DNA of 64,000 nucleotides from Oreocharis arfaki (lineage: Eukaryota; Chordata; Aves; Passeriformes; Paramythiidae): the NCBI GenBank assembly GCA_013398015.1, contig VZRR01013890.1, positions 17,976 to 81,975 of the forward strand, read 5' to 3'. Positions 12,482 to 23,165 of the stretch are shown here, in pieces. Each line of letters opens with the position of its first letter. Within the stretch, counting starts at the first letter, position 1. Made by a program: the position numbers and the translations under genes. The notes under the pieces are model-generated. The model did no database searches. It worked only from the letters and a program-made list of their open reading frames with translations, and had not been told where the DNA came from.

Positions 12482-12535
12482 GCATGCGTGTATATGTATA
12501 TATGCATTTTATGTAGTATACATATACACATACAT
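12482..12535. repeat. Alternating TA/TG tract with a 13-bp inverted repeat
   Basis: GTGTATATGTATA at 12,488-12,500 and its exact reverse complement at 12,517-12,529 are separated by 16 nt. The tract can form a hairpin or cruciform. It also starts with the palindrome CGCATGCG (12,481-12,488). It probably arose from a compound microsatellite. Confidence 0.85.
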
Positions 12536-12818
12536 GGAATGTGTGCTAGCACTCTTATGAGATGATGCACCATAAAAAAAGGATAGATGGACTCTAGGCA
12601 CCCCTGTGTTTACTGAGAACCTTGATGGGGTTTAGGCGTAAGGGTAAGTGGAGCGAAAAAATTCTCTGGATAGAACAACTGAACAGAAAATATCCATCAA
12701 CTAGGTTTTGCAGATCGAATTTAGGTAACCGTGGAGCCAGCCAACTGTGGAGAACAGCTGGTGTGAATGCTTTTTACGCTATGGTTACCTAAAACACAGA
12801 CACGTCACCTTGCCTTGC

Positions 12819-12837
12819 CATCTGTCATCTGCATATG
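12819..12837. promoter_or_regulatory. Cluster of three E-boxes
   Basis: CATCTG at 12,819-12,824, CATCTG at 12,826-12,831 and CATATG at 12,832-12,837 are packed in 19 bp. These are variants bound by neurogenic and myogenic bHLH factors. Nearby, AGGTAACC (12,723-12,730) and its reverse complement GGTTACCT (12,783-12,790) form an inverted pair. Function is inferred only from motif density. Confidence 0.25.
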
Positions 12838-12839
12838 GC

Positions 12840-15800
12840 CTCTGCAGATAGATGGGCTTTAGATGAGATACAGTGGGGAAGAGGTCATCATCTAAGTTTT
12901 AGACTTTACATAAAACTGCAGTAGATTAGATAGTATTGTTGTCTCAGAACAAAAACAGAACACTGCATCTGTGCCCACTAAATATAGCCTTTAAATTGAT
13001 TATCTCTCTCTTAATGTATAAAAATCCACGAGACTTCTTTAATTTTTTATTTAATAGTAGTATGTGTGTGACAGGGAACAGTTTGTTGGCTGCAAGAGGG
13101 CAGTATCCCAGTGCTCATGAAAGGAGACCATTGTGGCTTATGTCACTGAACCCAGCTTTCTTGTCTATTCTGATTACTAGATTCTTTCTGGGGACTTGGC
13201 AAATGATTTGAAGAATTAAAGTCTCCACAATTCATTGATTGAGTGTATTGTACCTGGAGCTGCTCTGTTTCTGAAAACTGGGTTTTATCTGTGGTGGTTT
13301 TACTACTAGCATTTCAGATGTGGAATCTCTCCCCGGATAAAGGAAACTTCTTGGCCTTGGCTATCTATTTCTGACAGTAGAAGCTTTTGACCTGGATCAA
13401 TTTTTTGTTTCATTATTTTTATTGTTTTTGAATGACTCATGTTTAAAGATTAATGAGAATCTTAACTAAAGCTTCAAAGTGGTCCTCCGAGCTTTTTACT
13501 GTCTGGTTATTAAATATTTTGAGCCTGAATGTCTCTTTGTTCATATATTGCATATTTTCTCCTCTTTCCTAGCTCATTATACTAATGGTATACGTCACTT
13601 GACAATATATTGTCACCTACGATAGAGCATACTTTGTCTAAATCAGTCTTGTATTTTTTTTGCCTCCGGAGATTTTAACATAACAGTTGTCAGTCTTTTT
13701 TCTGGAGATTAATTTTCAGGTCTTTCTTTGTATAGAGAGTGAAACAAATCCTTTACAAATCACTCCTTTCCAGCCTACTACATTAATTGCTTTGAATTTA
13801 CAGGAGAGAGTGGAGGAGGGAAAGGTGGTATAATTAGCTGGAAGCTGTGTGAATGCTACCTGCAGATTATATAAGGCTTCTGGCAATCTACTTTATTACA
13901 GATGTCCTGGACAAATATCACAATACTGACTCCTCTATGAAAACTGCAATGATGATTGGAAATATTCTCTAGTTTCCTTTTCTGTGATTCCCATAATATA
14001 GAAGTCTTACCCCTCAGTATTATCTCTCTTTTTTTAAACACTTGATATTTTACATATGATTCTTCGGTGAATGAAATGCATCTTTATGTCTACTTCTCCA
14101 TGAGTGATAGAAAAAAGTTCTAATGTAAGTGTAAGTCTAGTGTAATTTTTCTGTACTTTCTCCTTTTGTTGAAATAAGTGATATTCTCTTCTCTTGTTTT
14201 CTGTGTGTAGTTTTAAGTGTCCTGTGTCATGAGTAAATTTGTTCCTGTTTCCTTGACCTGAGTTCATTAGTCCAAATGGGCAGACATTTCTGATTATTGC
14301 AGACTATTGCAGAATCTGTGACCTCCAATTACGGTTTTCTTAATTTAATTCTGGATTTAAGTTGTTTTTTAAATTGTGAAGAAAGTGACTATTTGTAGAA
14401 AAAGTGTGGAATTTGCCTCTTGCATTCATCAAGCTAACATAATTATTTTAGACCGTAAACAAAGCAAAACAAAAGTCTTAACAAATTAATAAAATTCACT
14501 AGGTGCCAGTAAAATTGATAGAAAGTTGTGTTGCCCTTGCAGAATGCTTCTCTTTGTCCCTCTTCTCCTCTCTCTTTCTCTGCTTGCAGCTATATCATTT
14601 TCTCTAAAATTCTGCCTTCTGTAGAATAAGTGTCTGACTGCACATCGGGAAAGTACACTGAGTTCATTAATCTTTTTAATTAAATCTGTGGGGCAGTTAA
14701 TTAACAGATGTTCCCCGTACCCTGTTATTTTCTAGGAAGGGTTTTACCTTATGCTTTTAAAGTCAGTGTGTTTATTGCAACTAAGGAGGTGGCCTCTCTT
14801 TTTTCTGTGGCTGTGGCAGGCCAGGTCGGTGTTTGTGTAAACTGTTTCCAAGAGCTATCCTTGTCCAAGTACAACACAAGCTACTGTAATCAGATTTTTC
14901 TGTATCAACACTGAGTGGTGGTTGGGTCTGTAAGGCATAGCACATCCCACAGGCCCTTGAAATTTGCCTGAAAAAATCTCCTTTAATGGTAGACATGCAG
15001 ATTCCCTTAGTTTTGGTGAGGTTGAATTTCCCTTGAGTTCTCTAAGTAAAGCTACACAGAGTGTAACAGCAGGACCTGAATGGAACAGTTGTCTGAAAGT
15101 AGGAACAGTTATGACAGAAATAAATTATGAGCAATTAATGCAGAAGTGGGAAAAATATATTCATATATCCAACAGGTTGACAAAGTTGCAGAGGAGGTGG
15201 GCATCATACACATGGAGAGCAGAACTGATACTTGTCTGCTGAATTTGCCCTGGTGATTGCTAGCCTCACTATCTGCAATAACATTGAAAGTCTGGGGGAT
15301 TTTCACTGGAGGAAATACGTACTAGATGCATCTGCATCTCTGATTCGTTTATGCTCCAGTGTGTTATAGTACTGTTTGTATGCTGTCAATGGCATTCACT
15401 CCTGCTAGGTGCATATATGGCTGGCAAGCCTGTCCAAAGGTGATGAACATGGTGACTTCACTGACACTGATCCATTGTGATGTGACAATTTGCTTCGGTA
15501 GAGTATTCTGACACCTTTTATTCCTCCCTTCATTTCTCCCTCTGTCACAAGCTTTGCCTGTAGCAGCAAGGTCACATTGATATGCAGGCTGAAAGGATGT
15601 GAGAGCAGAAAGCCTTGAACAGTGCACATCACATAGAGCCCAGGCAAACAGAAAGTGGCAGAAGCAATAGGATGTCATCACCACAATTATCAAGAGAGAT
15701 TTTATCTTTCCGTGCTCCTAGCACAGTGCAGCAGCTGTCAGGGTATTTGGAGACGACATAGGGCATCAGAACCCCAGCTTTGATGTTGACAAAGCACAAA

Positions 15801-18800
15801 AGTCTAGGATACCATGACTCAGTGCTCCTCATTGAAAGATCTATTAGAGCTGTCTACACAGGGCAGTATGGCGGTATAGCATAGGGTAACAAGTAGGTCT
15901 TATTTAAGCTCTGATTCGTTCATCAGTTATCCGCAGCAAGTAATATATTGAAAGAAAACTCTTAGCAAAACATTGCTTTAAGAACTTCAGTAAAGATTAA
16001 AGTTATTGTCACTTGAATTTCTGATAGATTTGGTAATGATAAATTATAATTGTATCTTCAGACTGCTTTTAACACATACCCTTTTAGGAGCTGGAAAGGT
16101 GAGAATATAGACCGATATACTATCTACTGTATAAGCATGGAGTAGGAAAATGAATTGGTGTACGCGAGAACGATTTAACAAATTAGAACTAGATAAATGC
16201 TTGAGTTGAACAGTTAAGAAAGTAGTAACCAGATAAAGATATTTTCAAGCTGTTCTGTGAAGATGACTAAGTGAAGGAAAACGACATACATCATTTATGA
16301 AAGCTTATTTTTACACACAATGGCTTTGAGTCCTAAAGCCACTTTTCATACTAATAGTTAACATACACTAGGAAAATCTTAGGCTTCTAGCAGCTGTTTC
16401 TAAGCTATTGAGACAATCATCAGTGCAATATCTTCGAAGTGTTAGCTCATAAAGTCTAGTCTGGATAATTTTACCATTTATAGGATACATTCTGATTCTT
16501 CGCAGCTCTCGAAGTTGCATTATACAATCAAAAGCTGTTAGTAGGATACTTATTGTTTAGATTTGCATAATAGAGACTGGGATTTTGACTAAGGCAGCAT
16601 AATAAACTGCTTTACCATGAAGAAAAATAAAATAGCAATGCACTGGTTTTGGAGAGTTAAACTTTGTGAAATCCTTTCATGTAATACTGACATATTTCCA
16701 TTAATATTTAATTTAAGTTATTAAATAATTGCATGATTTTTATTTAAGTCATGTGTGCAAATGTTTTCAATGCTTACAGTGGTCACAGTTTCTCATTTTT
16801 ATTGATGCAGATTTCTGAAAATAACAATCTGCTTTCAAAGGCCGCTGAGATAGATTTTTTATTATTCATTTTTTACTGCATTTCGTGTTGTTTCTGGGTT
16901 TTAAAAATTCTTTGCCAGTTCCTCAATTTAAATTATTTCAATTCTGATGTCAGACATAGTAAATTATGGACAATGCTTCCTTTCATTAGGAGATATTTTA
17001 CTTCATGGAGAGATGAACCATAGCGGGGATTGGAATTGTACTTCTCCACTGGGAATACTCAGATACCTTATTTATTAGAAAACATGTTGAACTAATTGGG
17101 CATCTAGTGCTCTATCAGTGTCAGATGTAGGGTGACATTTTGAAAAGCTTTCCTTACCAGTTGTGGAGAGTTCAGTGAATAGTTTTGTTAGACTCCATAG
17201 TGACAGCGAAATACTAAGTGCTCATTCACATTTTCCTGATTCAGATATAACCTCCCAGACATCCCAAAACAATGGTCTATTTCATTAAACATTTATGACA
17301 TTAGCTTTCTTTCACCTTTTTGCAGGTGGATTTTCTAGCCCCATTGCCAAATTTTTTATTTCTTCGTATAACATCTGTTAAGCACCATAGGAATGGGTTT
17401 TCGGTCTTCTGGAAACTTCGAATGCTGGCATGGGAAAGATGACCTATGTAAGTGTGAAAGATGGAGACAAACTTATGGGTCAAGGGTTAGCCACACCAAG
17501 ACAAAAGCTATTACAGCTTTTTTGGATGTTATCACAGAGAGCAATGAGGCAGGTCCATGACCTGTCAATACTTTACAGATGTGTTTTGTATCTGCAAGAC
17601 ATGTTAAATGTCTTCACTTATAAGGAAAAACAGTCTGAGTAGAGAATTGCCAGCTTTATCACAAGAAGGTGGCATGAAAGCAGCCATGTGACTTCTCCAT
17701 TGTCTAGTACTAAAGCTGGGTAAGATCCATACTTAGATGTGAGATTCCTGGGGACTCAATTTTAAGGGCAAATCGAGTTCTTATGTCCATATAAAGCAAT
17801 ATCCAAGTGTCATCTCTGAGCCTCAGTTGACACCTGTTGGTTCTGTGACACCATGGCAGGAGAAAGTGATCCAAGTGGCACTATTTCCCCCGTACACACT
17901 GTAAATAGCTTTTTCTTCGAATACATATGCCTGCATGAAGGAATAGCAGAGGTGTAATTATTTTGGCTGCTGTCTCTCAAAGCCTGGCAAAATTCTCATG
18001 TGAGTAAGAACTGCTTTGCAAATTTGTGAAGAAGGCAAGTTTGGGACTTCAGTGTAGACCTGAATCAGTCATAGAAGTATCATACTGAGGTATCCTAAAA
18101 TATGTCTGTATTTGCCAGAATGGTAAACTTTGTGTGGTAAAGGTATTTTAACAATGTGTTTAAATTACACTCAACTGTTTAGAAACTTGGCAAGTGGAGA
18201 CTTAAATGAATATGTACATCACAAAAACTCCCACTCTACCTCCATTTCCCCTAGGATTTACTTAGAATTTTTCCTCAGCATATTTGTGACATGTAAGCTA
18301 CGTTTCTCCTTTTTATCATATCCTTTTCACATTTCTCCTATTTATCATAACCTGCAGTTTGTTCAAGAGCCTTCCTTTTTGTGCTACTTTTTTTCTCATT
18401 TCATGAGACTTCCCATATTACTTTGTGAAGATCTTTGAAATCCAGTGTACAATTTAAAACTTTTTATTTGCACATTACTACTTGTGCATGATAATGTTGA
18501 CTCCTGAAAGTAGGTACAGGATGACACAGAATTGCTGGTAGGTGGCTATCTTAGTCTAAACCCATTAAAAAATAGGAAGGCCGAAAGGCAAGTCTAAGCC
18601 TAAAACTGTCATCTTTGATTTGGCCTCTGTTATCAACTGCTAAGCAATCCTTGAGCATCTGAATTGCTGCCCAAGTGCCAAGTTACTCATTATGGTAATT
18701 TACATTGAAGTGCAAGACAATAAAACAGCTGAGGTGCTATATCACCCCAGGGAAGCTCTCCCTACATTTCTTTTAAGGATTTCTAGGGGCTCATTAAGTG

Positions 18801-18890
18801 CAACTAAGAAATGTTTCAGTGAAGTAGAATCAAAGAATTTAGAAGTCTATACAAATGCAAAATATACATGTATGTGTGCATTTGTTCTTT
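12840..18890. other. Long AT-rich non-coding stretch
   Basis: No gene, LTR or CR1 copy could be supported. Minus-strand open frames at 15,364-15,693 and 15,629-15,832 (109 and 67 codons) overlap in different frames and have no recognised motif. The region 15,360-15,830 is somewhat less AT-rich than its surroundings but I cannot name it. Confidence 0.55.
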
Positions 18891-18899
18891 AACCCTTGT

Positions 18900-19160
18900 T
18901 GTCAAGGCATAGGGTGTCTGCTCTGCAAAGAAAAGCAAGCCAGGAGCCAAAGGTAGCAGCAAGGCAGGCAGAACAGTGACCACACTGACAGAGGACACAG
19001 TCCCACAGCACCCATATGCAAAAAGCTGACCAGGTCTGGTGAAGATGACCATGGTCAGGCACCATGGCTGGCCAGGCAGGTCTGCAGGGGCGAGAGAGGT
19101 CCTAGGTCAAGTCATGAACTCAAGTCAGTAGGTCAAAGCCAGCAAAGTAAGTAGAGGGCA
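18900..19160. other. GC-richer block, unidentified
   Basis: About 260 bp with higher G and C and many agg/cag words, e.g. 'gcaaggcaggcag' and 'ggctggccaggcagg'. It contains two AGGTCA nuclear-receptor half-sites in direct orientation, at 19,104-19,109 and 19,130-19,135. It may be an old repeat fragment, but no family was recognised. Confidence 0.3.
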
Positions 19161-19970
19161 CAAACATTCCTACAACACTCTGACTCTTCTCTCTAAATGC
19201 TGTATAACTTTAAATGAATTAAAAGAATAACTTTTTATTCTGAAATTGGTTTTACAGTCATCATGGTTTGGCTTAGCTACAATGAAGCTGGTGGATACAG
19301 CAGCTGCTTTTCTCTCAGGATAAGCATAAAAATTACTGAAATTTTTAAAGAACAACTAGCTTAAATGTCAAGAGCTGCCACCCAAAATAGTAAAATCTGT
19401 AGAAGTAAGATTGTACAAGGATATTTTAAAAGTTCCCAGAGCAAGCAAAATGTCCCTACATCCAGAGACAGAGGTTGCTTAGAAATCTTCCTACAGATTT
19501 GTGTGGAAAAAAAACAGGCATGAAAAAAATCAGAATTTCAGGAATATCCAGAGAAGAAATATTAAGACTGCTCCTAAAAAAGAAGTCATAAAACAGAGAT
19601 TGGGTTCAAGTACTGGTTAATGACAGGCTCAGAACTTTAAAGCTAAGGCTGAGACATTTCTTATTTAATTTTCACTGTGTTTATGAAAGCAGGCTTCTCT
19701 ACTTGGGTTTTCTGATGGAACATGACTGTAGGAAAGAACTGTCTGCCCTCTCTCACTGAATTCTTTAAATAGAAGTTTCCAACATACTTAAGTTTATTTC
19801 TTATGTTTGAAAAGTGTAACAATCCCTGATAGAAAATGTTGTTGCAAGCCCCTGGAAGAAAAGAATTTTTGAGTGCTAAATTATGTCAGAAACAAGATAA
19901 TTAATGATTTTGATTATCATACAACTACAGGCAAACTGAAAATTTGTCTTTGAGGAGTGTACATGTAAGA
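19161..19970. other. AT-rich non-coding stretch
   Basis: Nothing recognisable as gene or repeat. Confidence 0.6.
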
Positions 19971-19976
19971 TCTCAG

Positions 19977-20105
19977 AAGCATCGAACAGCTGGGGCTGGA
20001 AGGCACCTTAAAAGTCATGTAGCCAGATGTCATTCTCTAGGTCAACAAGGACAACTTCAGATATCTGTCTCAGGAGAGTGCGCTCAAGAAGGACTTTAAA
20101 AAAAA
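19977..20105 (-). mobile_element. Probable decayed CR1 3'-end fragment
   Basis: On the plus strand 'ggggctggaaggcacctt' and 'aaaagtcatgtagcc' resemble the reverse complement of a CR1 3' end (a ggttggaaggcacctta-like segment). The remainder is too diverged to be sure, so the distal limit is uncertain. Confidence 0.4.
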
Positions 20106-21480
20106 AAAGGCTGATGACATCACTTAGCCAATTTTCTCTGCCATACCTAGAAATATCCACACTTTGCTGCTAATTGTGACAGCCTATGGAATCCAAATGG
20201 AGAAATACATATACATGTGGCAAGGGAGGAAGTGAAAAATACAACATTAAGGCCAGAAGCCACTGCCTAGTGTGGAGCTAAAGGATATTAAGAAAAATGA
20301 GAACAACAATATGAAAGGGCTGACTCTGGACAACCTTAGAAATTATTTAATTAAGACTTTTATCTTTGTCTCCTTAAAATGTCAGCTTTGTGTAAAAGCT
20401 GCCATGGAAGTCTTTAATAAGTATCATACAAGCCCTTATTTTGTTCTACCATAAAATTTACTTTTGTATTTAGCTTTTATATACAGAGCAAATGGAACCC
20501 TTGTTTGAATTTTTAAAGAGGAAAAAGCAAGTTGTTGAAATTCTCCACTTTTCTGGCATGAAAGGCTGGAAGTTTCTGAAACATCTCAGTCATATCATTA
20601 AGAGGGTACTTCAAAATTTATATTGAATTGACAACATAAAAATAATTGGACTTTTCCCTTGGAATGTTAAAGAGTTTACAACAATGTTTTCACTTTTAAT
20701 TTCATCAAGGAAAGCAATGGAAAAGATCGATGAACTTGTTTTTCTGACTAACAATCAATTTTGGGAACTGCAGGAAATAAATTCACTCACACTGAAGGTG
20801 ATTTTACGAGTCAGAAAATCAAAAGGCAGGGCTCAAATGATATACACCTGAAGCACTATACACACTATGTATGCCTGATATTTACTGAATGTTTAATGAT
20901 TTTAAATCTTCTCTCCTTACTGAGAAAATGAGGTAAGGTTTGAGTGAATAATGGTGGCTAAGGTGAAACTTCAACAGACGAGTTATTACTGATGCCAAAG
21001 GAGAGGAGGAATGAAGTTTTCATAAAGTCAAGATTTGATGGATAAAATAAAAAACATTTATGACCAAGCATTTCAAACCCGACAGCCAAAAAGGCTGATT
21101 GAGATAAGCAAGTAGTAACATAGGTGCCAAAAATATCAAGGAGAAGCCCCTTTGACAGTATAGAAAAGATAGAAATAAAACCCACAACTAGGATATGATC
21201 CAAGAATCTCTAAGTTCAGTTGCAAAATCCCACTAGATATAATGAATTAAGTTGCTAACAGATTTAAGAACTAAATCTACCTGTAAAACTTCAAGGTCTG
21301 CGCATGTAAATGAGCCTTTTTCTTCCTCTGTCTGGAAAGTTTTCCTGTGCCTTTTGGTGCTGTGGTCCTGTATGAGGAGCTGCCTTATCTCAGGAATTCA
21401 CTTGGTTCAGCTTCTTTTCTTTCCTTTGCTTTGCTATAAATTAGACAGACAAAGAATTCATTCTCCATTTTTCCTTTAAA
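20106..21480. other. AT-rich non-coding stretch
   Basis: Starts with a short A run, then unique-looking sequence without recognisable genes or mobile elements. Confidence 0.6.
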
Positions 21481-21485
21481 ATGAG

Positions 21486-21712
21486 CTAATTATTCAATCT
21501 CTCTTGCCACAGTTTAACACCATCAACTGACAGTATGAATAATTGTTAATTGAGAGTCCATTTAATGAGCTCAGTTTCGTGTTATGAGGACAGAAAGTTG
21601 ATAAATTTGTGAGGGTAATTGTTAACCAGATCAGCTATGTTCTTCATGTTGCAATTTCTTGCTAATGGCCTATAAACAAGCCATGCTGACAGTACAGTTT
21701 AAAATCAATTCC
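21486..21712. promoter_or_regulatory. Candidate conserved non-coding element with homeodomain cores
   Basis: Repeat-free stretch rich in homeodomain-type cores: TAATTA at 21,487-21,492, TTAATTG at 21,546-21,552 and TAATTGTTAAC at 21,616-21,626. Such spacing is common in enhancers, but in AT-rich DNA these words also occur by chance. No alignment is available here. Confidence 0.2.
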
Positions 21713-22189
21713 TGCCCACAGCTTTTGCTTTTTTTTCCGTGTTTTTTTTTCGATTCTAATTCAATAAGATTTAGCAAATAGTGCATACTGCAGGCAAATT
21801 CATAGCTCCTATTTTAGATGCTTTAGAATCTTCGAGTTTGCCGAAATTTGTAACGGTTGTTTGCTCTTGGAAAATCTTACAATCAACAAGAAGTTATCAT
21901 CTTAAATTAAACTGGGGGATTCAAGAGCAGAGAGCTTTGACAATACAGAAGAATATTGGACTAGAACACCAGCTAACTTTTGTATCCAGGGGCATTCTTG
22001 TGGCAGAGGGGATATCCTCTACAGCTTTAGCAGCAGATTTAGACCTGGACTCCCTCTGCAATCCCCTTTTCATGTCTATTTCTTATAAACAATATATCTA
22101 AGATGAACATGGTCTGTGCCAGGACCAACACGAACAGCAGCATTGTTTCATCTTCATGAGTAACATGTAGATTCTCCATGCTTCACAGA
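21713..22189. other. AT-rich non-coding stretch
   Basis: T-rich patches at 21,728-21,752. A 106-codon frame at 21,781-22,101 has no recognised motif and is probably chance. Confidence 0.5.
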
Positions 22190-22639
22190 ATCTCAGGATC
22201 CTCTACAGGAAAGGGCTGAAAACCATTCCTTTTGCAGGAGGTGCACTGCTGCCAATGAACTGTGTTAACAAGTGAAGGAATCGTGTGAGGAAGCAAACAG
22301 GCTGCACAGAGTAAGAGATTGATGATGCTAAAGTCTCAGGAGTCTCAAACCTCCATTGAAATGGGGATGCAGGGGGCCTCAGAACCCTGTCGAGAGGTTA
22401 GTGAAAGGTCTGCTGAACATGAGGTCTGCAGGCTGGTCACTGCACGTACTAAGAGGAAGTCTCTTCCTCCAAAGGTAAGGGACTGGCACCTTTTGCAAGA
22501 GACATGAGGCCCTGGATCTAGAAGGAAAATCAACTGATGAAGTGGATGAAGGTCCCTCTGTGTTAGAGGGGCCACCTAGAGTAATAGAGCCTATGCCTTG
22601 CATCACGATCTTCTCTGGCATTATATGTAATGGAGGGTC
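22190..22639 (+). mobile_element. Probable 5' extension of the CR1 copy (upstream of the endonuclease)
   Basis: Less AT-rich than its surroundings and directly upstream of a clear CR1 endonuclease remnant. A frame in 22,319-22,507 is basic and includes KRKSLPPKVR. Another frame around 22,541-22,600 reads EVDEGPSVLEGPPRVIEP. These look like the region before the endonuclease of a CR1-type element, but I cannot match them firmly, and stops interrupt the frames. Confidence 0.4.
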
Positions 22640-23165
22640 TGGAATATAAGGAGCTTATATTTGGAAATGGCATGGCATTCCTCTGAGTAAGGATTAAGGG
22701 ACAAACAGATAATGCAAATGCCATTGTGGGAGTCTGTGATAGACTACCTAGGTAGGATGATGATGATGCCAGTGAATTATTCTTTGAGGAACTAATGGAC
22801 ACTGAAATCGACCACCCTTCTCCTTATTGGGGACTTCAACTTGTCAAGTGTTAGCTGAGAACACCACACAGCTGATCAAGATCCAGAAGATTCCCAAAAC
22901 ACCTGGATGCCAATTTCATAGTACAGGTCCTAAGGGAGCTGACTGGGAAAAATGCCCTCCTTGATCTGCTTCTTGTCAACAGAGTGGATCTTGTGAGCAA
23001 AGGTGAGATTGCAGGCCGTCTTGGGCACAGGGACCACAAAGTGATGGAGATGAAAATCTCTGTTGGCAGGAGTAAAAGTGCCAGTGAATCTTCAATGCAG
23101 GACATGGAGAGTGTGGAGTTCAGGCTGCTCAGGGCACTAGTGAGTGAGGTCCCCTGGAAAAAGAC
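22640..23165 (+). pseudogene. CR1 LINE ORF2 remnant: endonuclease domain
   Basis: A broken copy of the CR1 apurinic-type endonuclease that precedes the reverse transcriptase. Visible motifs are LIGDFNL (GDFN at 22,829-22,840), ALLDLLLVN at 22,954-22,980, and LGHRDHKVMEMKI, where RDH stands for the usual SDH catalytic motif (D-H at 23,032-23,037). It then reads EVPW near 23,147, where CR1 elements read a similar VPW. The GDFN and ALLDLL parts are in different frames and stops are present, so it is dead. The reverse transcriptase and 3' end are missing; the copy ends near 23,165. It is the only sizeable CR1 coding remnant in the window. Confidence 0.88.

Noticed and set aside
15364..15832. Overlapping minus-strand frames as a decayed receptor-like gene
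   Set aside because: Some hydrophobic stretches exist, but no family motif can be identified and the frames do not join without arbitrary shifts.
19104..19135. Two AGGTCA half-sites as a nuclear-receptor element
   Set aside because: They are 20 bp apart, which is not a usual receptor spacing, and lie in a block that may be an old repeat.
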